A DNA stretch of 64,000 nt from contig OZ024928.1 in NCBI GenBank assembly GCA_964017235.1, positions 81,401,566-81,465,565 on the forward strand, written 5' to 3'. The position numbers and the translations under genes are program-made. Of the stretch, positions 52,101 to 59,200 are shown in pieces; the first letter of the stretch is position 1; each line of letters begins with the position of its first letter. The notes under the pieces were generated by a model, which was not told the DNA's origin, ran no database searches, and worked only from the letters and a program-made list of their open reading frames with translations. Source of the stretch: Sabellastarte sp. h YS-2021. Its lineage: Eukaryota > Annelida > Polychaeta > Sabellida > Sabellidae.

Positions 52101-55100
52101 GGCAGGGGGGCTTCTAAAGGACCAATTTGTCAAGCCGGTCCGTTCACAGGCCAAATGGTACGGTTTTGTATCTGACCAACAGAAGGGAGACGCCACTAGT
52201 GAGAAAACTGTTAGTTCCTGGAGTACCGATGCTTCAAAGATTAACAACACATACAGTCGCATTGCTAAAGCGGCAGGTATCTCCTCAACGCCTCCAGCCT
52301 CCCGTCAGATTTCTCAAGACAATCTTAGACGTTGGGAGAAATCGGCTAGGGAAGCCTCAACTATCTGTAATCAGGCGGCTGGATTTAACAGATGTTTGTA
52401 TAGAGTTCAAGAAAATATGAAGGGACAAGTTAAAACACTCAAAACAGAAATGGCCAAAGGAAAGTCTTCCGCTAAGGCAACCGGCTCACTCGACGAGTTG
52501 CAATTTTTGATGAACTTTAATGCCAGCATCACGCAGGCCATGGCTAAGACACTAGAACATTTAAGTGATTTTGTTTTCGTGTCAGTGGCAAATACTACCT
52601 TGGCTCGCAGAGATTCATATCTTTCACATCTCAAAGCAGGTATTAAACCAGATACCTTGGCCTCTCTCAGGACTGCACCTCTCCACATTCCAATGCTCTT
52701 CCCTGATGAAGCCCTCAGGCAAGCCGAACAGGACATAGCCGCTTTTGAAAGCAAGGGCCAACTTCACACTGGAAAGAAAGGTCGGTTCCACCCCTATGAT
52801 CGCCCCGACAAGCGTGGAGATAACAGGAAGCAGGAACGACCGGCATGGAAGAACATTGGGCAGCGCGGACAGGGCAGGAAACAGAAGGGCAAGGCCGCTT
52901 ACTATTCCTCGCGACCAGCCAAGGGCCAGCAGTCCTATAAATGACAGTTATTGTGTAAACAGAGTGATATCAGGACTGCTGGCCGGGAGCACTTTGCAGA
53001 GACAAACAGACACTTTTGTAGACTTAAATGTTGTACCTTGTGTTCCTACTGCGCCCGGGCATTCGCAAAAGAAAGAAATAAGTCCCGGGGCAGTAGTTTG
53101 TCATTCTCAAAGAAATTACAAAATAAAATCTGTGAAGCTTGCTTCTTGTGTCACTCTGTTATCTTGTGTCAAACCTGTAGTAAATGCCAGAGATGTTGCC
53201 TCAAATCCTCCTGTAGGCGCCAGACTTCAGAGTTTCTGGCAGATTTGGTCGAAGCTAGGGGCCAGTTACAAGGTCGTCCAGATCTTAAGGTCGGGTTACA
53301 CCCTCCCCTTTCAGAACAGGCCCCTCCTATCAAGACATCCAACGGTCATAAGCCGTTATGTAAACCACCACAGGAACAGCTACCTGTTGGAGGCTTTACA
53401 TCAGCTTATTTCCAAAAATGCAGTGGAGCCAGTACGAAATCCAAACTCTCTAGGTTTCTTCAACCGACTTTTCCTGGTCCCCAAACCCAACGACAAATGG
53501 AGACCCATTCTGGACTTGAGCAATCTAAATCCCTTTCTAAAAGTGGAGAAGTTCAAGATGGAAACACCGGAAACCATCAGAACTTCTCTTCAAAGGGGAG
53601 AATGGGTAACCTCTGTAGATTTCAGGGACGCTTACTTCCACATACCTATACAGGAACAATCAAGGAAATACCTGAGATTTCATGTCCAGGGTCAGACATA
53701 TCAATTCAAGGCTCTTCCATTTGGTCTGTCCACAGCACCATTGGAGTTCACGGTAATAGCCAAGGAAGTAAAGTTGATGGCCATACACAAGGGTATAAGG
53801 ATCCACCAGTACCTAGACGACTGGTTGGTGAGGGCCATGTCCTACCAAGTCTGTATCCAGCACACAAGAGTTCTGCTGGAAATGTGCCAGGAGCTAGGCT
53901 GGGTAGTCAACAGAGAGAAATCAGAACTGGATCCAAAACAAGTCTTCGACTTTGTAGGATACCAGTTCGACCTCAGATCCGGTCGGGTCAGACCCACACC
54001 GGACCGGTGGCAGAATCTCAAAGCAAAGATTCAGGCTATCTTGGCCCGACCGACCTGTCCGGTCCGGCAGTTTATGTCTTTGATAGGTCTCCTAACAGCC
54101 ACAGAAAAACAAGTTCACCTCGGCCGACTCCACATGAGACCCATTCAGTGGCACCTCAAAAACAACTGGAGGGTACCGGAATCTTTGGACAAGATCATCC
54201 CTATACCCAGGTCCCTGCACCCTCATCTGCAATGGTGGTTAGACGAAAGCAATGTGCTACAAGGCCAACCATTACACCCAGTAGAGCATGCTCTACAGAT
54301 CTTTACAGACGCATCAAAAGAAGGGTGGGGCGCTCACTTAAACGAGCTCACTGCAAGAGGCCCTTGGTCGGTTCCGGAAAGCAAACTGCACATAAACTAT
54401 CTAGAGTTGAAAGCAGTCTTTCTAGCTCTCAAAGAGTTCCAAGAACTATGTACAGGCAAGATAGTTCTAGTGGCATCCGACAACACTACAGTAGTGGCTT
54501 ATATAAACAAAGAAGGAGGTATGAGGTCGGGCCCTCTATGTGCCCTACTGTGGAGGATCCTGACCTGGTGCTCCCAGAAACAAGTGACGTTAAAAGCCCG
54601 TCACATCCCGGGCCATCTGAACGTGATAGCAGACAAGCTATCCAGACTAGGTCAGACCATACAGACAGAGTGGTCCCTCCTCCGGGAGGTATTTCTAAGC
54701 ATATGCAAGAAGTGGCACCAACCTCAAGTAGATCTGTTTGCCACAAGATTCAACCACAAACTTCCTCAGTTTGTCTCTCCAGTCCCGGACCCTCTGGCTG
54801 TAGCAGTGGATGCTCTCACTCTGCCATGGGAGGACCTGGACGCATATGCCTTTCCACCGACCTCCATCTTGGGCAAAGTAGTGGAGAAACTACTGGACTC
54901 CCGGTACCAGAGAGTTATTCTGATTGCCCCCGGGTGGCCCAACATGCCCTGGTTCTGGGACTTGGTGGCCATGTCCAGTCAAATTCCCCTCAGCCTACCA
55001 AACCTGCCCAATCTCTTGACACAGCCGTTCAACCAGATCCCTCACAGGAATCTGACAAACCTGAATCTCCATGCATGGCTCCTAGAGCCACAGCAATCAA

Positions 55101-56211
55101 AGAACAGGGTTTCTCTAAGGCAGTGGCAGCAAGAATTGAGGCTCCTCAAAGGAAATCAACCAGATCAGTCTATGAGGCAAAGTGGACCATTTTTACAAAG
55201 TGGTGCATCACTAATCAGGTGGACTTCGGGTCACCACCTATAAAGTCAGTGGCTGACTTCCTTCTATACCTCTTTGAGGTCAGGAAACTTCAGCCCAGCA
55301 CCATTGATGGATACAGGTCTGCCATTGCTGATAAACTGGGTAACACCACAGGCAATATCAGCAAGGATGATAATCTCACCCGTCTCTTAGATAGTTTTCA
55401 CAGAGACAGACCCAGAGGGCGGAGGGGTATACCCTCCTGGAACCTTTCTCTGGTTTTACACCAGTTAACAAAGGCTCCCTTTGAACCTCTTAAGGAAGCT
55501 TCAATGAAACATCTGACTTTCAAAACTGTCTTCCTTTTGGCCCTGGGTTCTGGCAAGAGAAGAAGTGAGATACACGCATGGCAGCATAAGAACATCAGAC
55601 ACCAGTCGGACTGGTCTAAGGTGTCCCTGTTTCCGTCCCCCAGCTTTCTTTCCAAGAACCAGCTGGCCAAAGAGGGCCCGGAGAGTGTAGCCCCAGTGGT
55701 CATACCAGCCCTGGCTCCCACTCTGGATAGGTCCCTCAAGTCTGACAGAACTCTCTGTCCAGTCAGAGCCTTGCGCTACTATTTGGACAGGACATCAGAC
55801 CTTAGGCAGGGCAAAGAATTGGTTTTTGTCTCCTTTAAGAAAGGCTTCGACAAAGACATATCACCTGCCACTATCTCCTCATGGATCAAACAAACAGTGA
55901 TCCTATGCTATGAGCTCTCGGATCATCAGGCCCACACCTTGCATCAGGTCAAAGCCCATGATGTCAGGGCCTTTGCTGCCTCTAAGGCCTTCCAGTCGGG
56001 AGTCTCCTTAGAGCAGATCCTGTCAGCCTGCCACTGGAAATCTCATAATACCTTCACTCAATTCTATCTGAAGGATGTGGCTTGGGCTGACTCAGAGCTC
56101 TACCATCTTGGACCGGTTGTGGCTGCCCAGCAGATCCATCAACAGGCCAGTACCTAGAGGAGATGTGTACATATGTAAATAGTTGTACATAGTTGTATAT
56201 ATTGCACATAT

Positions 56212-56249
<38 letters not shown>

Positions 56250-59200
56250 TCTGGACGTGCTTCCTTCGGGAGGATTACTTTATGGGACTGAACTCATCCC
56301 TCTCTTCCCCTACCTCAGAGCAGGTCTGTTAAAAAAAGGGGGGGGGAGCAAGGTCGACTGACGGTTCAATTCTTTGTAACCGGATGATGATATTCGACCA
56401 TAGCCTTAAGGGTCATCGACATCAGGTCTGACCAGGCTTTAAAGGAAATAGTTCGTTATTCCAATAGGAGTTCAAGGCTAGTCCCTAGTAACTTACCCGC
56501 CGACCAAGCGGTAGTTATTCAGCTATTGTCCATTGGATAGGATGTATTAACGCAATAAAATTGCAAATTTAATAAGTAAATTAAATTTTTATAAGTTAAT
56601 ACCCTATCCAATGGACACACAAGGCCCTCCCACCGGCCCCGCTTTCAGCTTACTAGGGGTCTAATTGGTTTAGACAACGAAAAAGATGCTATGACGTCAC
56701 GCTGTCTAGACAGGAAGGAAGTACTACACGCCACCTGGCGAGTGCACAGCACTGGACCGGCCTGGCCGGTGGAGACACAGGACGTCTTTTTCTGACGTTT
56801 GGCGGGCCGGTCTGCGCCGACCGGATAAGCTATTGTCCATTGGATAGGGTATTAACTTATAAAAATTTAATTTACTTATTAAATTTGCAAAATGTTATGG
56901 CTATCTTAGTCTTTTAAGAACTTATTTTTGTGTGTTATACCTCTGCTTGCTGAGTTTTTCACTTTTTAAAATGAAACTGGTGAAACATATTGAAGTAGAC
57001 AAAATGGACACTTTAAGTGAGCTTTAAGTCCCAATATTAATGAAATTATATCCTTATGTAGTAAAACTAGGGGATTTTTAACCCTCAACTAGCCCAGTTT
57101 TATTCAACTTGCCTCAGTTAATTTTGGCACAGCTCCTACAGTTATGAACTCATTTCAGTTGATAATCACATACTTAAAATTCTCAATTCTTTTTGTATTT
57201 GAGTACCCCTTTTATATAGATTGTTTGTTTACCATTTATGCTCAACCCACATCCCCCACCCGGATTCCCCCCACCCACCTCTGGGACCTCCAGCTATATT
57301 GAGTGACACTAAATAAACAAAGGTATTTAATGATATCAGATGAGAAACAAAGAACTCAATGGGGTTGCAGATCTTGTGTAATAGTGAGAGAGGTGTGGAG
57401 AAGGGGAGAGGGGTGGGGGTGGGAGGTGGTGGGCTTCATTACATATAACACAAAGGGGAGTCAGAACTGAGATTGTGTCACATATTTAGGTTGCATATAT
57501 ATGGACCACATATATAGGTATAGAGGAAATGAATAACTGAAAACAATTTGCAAATTCTAAAAATAATATAATAAAATAATAATATAAATAATTTTTTTTT
57601 AAATAATATTTTATTTGTGAACAAATATAGAAACAGATATGCGCTTTTGGGATTATGAATTTTAGAATGGACATTGAATCATCAATCATTTAAATACTTT
57701 GAAGGAAGATTGAAAAATATGATGAGTTGAGTTAAAAATAATATTTTATTTGTCAACAAATATAGAAACAGATATGGTCTTTTGGGATTATTATTTTAGA
57801 ATGGACATTCAATCATCAATCATTTAAATACTTTGAAAATAGGTTTAGAGTTATCATTGCAGGAAGATTGAAAATATAATTTGAGCTGTGTATTCGGCGT
57901 CTGGGGATACACCATCTTCCTTGGGGAGATATAAACAGAGTAGATTGATGTGCTGAAGTTCATATAATAATGGGTAATTATGTTTTAAAAAATTCCCGAT
58001 CAAAACCTGTGGCGTGAGTGATGACCTGTCTGGGGATATGTTGGCGCCGAGTTGGCCCAATCTAGTTTATAAAATAGTAATATTGTACATATCTAGTCTA
58101 ATCTAATCTACTGCTTTGCAGGCGCAATGCATATCCTTATTGAGTACAATAACGGTGACCTTTATTTTTGTATGATAAGATTCTGGAAAGTCAGTTGAAG
58201 GTCAAGAAGCAACAAGTGCAAGAGTTGGAAAACCAGAATGGTCATCTAGATAGCATTGATGAAGAAAAGAGAGAAGTTATTGTGGCTAAGAAAGTCCGAG
58301 TAGAGGAGAGGTACTGCTTTCTTGTGTTGGTTTTTAACTCAAGTAAGCATAGATTAGATGGAAATCTTCAGAAGATATTTTAACCATAGCTGTTCTGATT
58401 AAATTAATGTTTGTTCAGGCATTTCTAGTATAAAATTGGTGTTAAAAGAATTGTGACTATAATTTGTGAAAAATATTGAAACTTTAGATTTATTGCAATG
58501 CTCTTACAGACTTTCTTATACTGTGTGTTTTTGCACCTGTTTTAGATTCCAGAAAATGCTGGATCCATTGGTCATGAGAAGATCAGCACTAGAAAGGGCT
58601 AAGACGGTACATCAGTTCCTCCGAGATGTGGAGGATGAAAAAATGTGGATTCAAGAGAAAATGCCTCAGGCATCATCCACAGACTATGGCAATAGTTTAT
58701 TAAGTGTTCAGATGTTACAAAAGAAAAACAAGTCATTACGAAATGAAATTGATGGTCATCAACCACGGATACAAGGTGTAATCAATGTTGGTGATAACCT
58801 TATAGAAGAAGGACATCCAAGTTCAGAACTCTTCCAGTCCAAAATTGATGAACTTATCGCAAGTTGGGATGAACTGCAAAATGCTGTTGATAGCAGGAAG
58901 CAGAACCTGGAACTTTCGGAAACTGCACAACAGGTAATGTAAACAGTTAATTGGAAAACCACTGTTCAGAACATGTTCATCCTTTCAAACTTTCACAGTT
59001 TGTCAGGTTATAACATGAATAATCATACAGTAGTTGGCTGTGTGGGTTGCTATTGATCAGGACAAACATTTGCACGTCCTTCAGCAGGAGTTGTACATTC
59101 TTCTTTATCAATTCATCTGTTTTTAGTACTTTTTTGCCATCTTTAAGATGTAGCTTTGGATGTCCCTTGTGATGATCATCAGATTATCTAGGAGTCGAGA

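Larger units (their letters stand above)
50511..56890 (+). mobile_element. Complete DIRS-type tyrosine-recombinase retrotransposon
   Basis: A 6380-bp element with gag-like, RT/RNase H and tyrosine recombinase ORFs, inverted terminal repeats and an internal complementary region: the full DIRS1 plan. DIRS elements copy through RNA and insert a circular DNA by recombinase rather than by integrase. The ends are exact because the uninterrupted Helitron reads GAATATTAAT then AATGTTATGG (1121-1140); here these flank the element with no duplicated or lost base. All three ORFs are open and the two ITRs match without a mismatch over about 170 bp, so the insertion is young. A TATATA at 50811, 46 bp before the first ATG, is a possible core promoter. 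Confidence 0.95.
48426..58065 (+). mobile_element. Helitron family A, copy 3, interrupted by a DIRS element
   Basis: Same ends as copy 2 (TCCCCAGACGAAAGTCGG start; hairpin and CTAG end), flanked by A and T. Without the 6380-bp DIRS insert it is about 3260 bp, close to copy 2. It sits in the intron between beta-spectrin exons 47923-48186 and 58180-58310. The part right of the insert (GTTTTTCACTTTTTAAAATG) resembles the third segment of copy 1 more than copy 2. Confidence 0.9.

Noticed and set aside
52951-55074. N-terminal two thirds of the 1068-codon open frame leading into the recombinase
   Set aside because: Overlaps the RT/RNase H coding frame, is Ser/Pro/Gln-rich shadow sequence without a motif; the recombinase proper fits a start near 55075.
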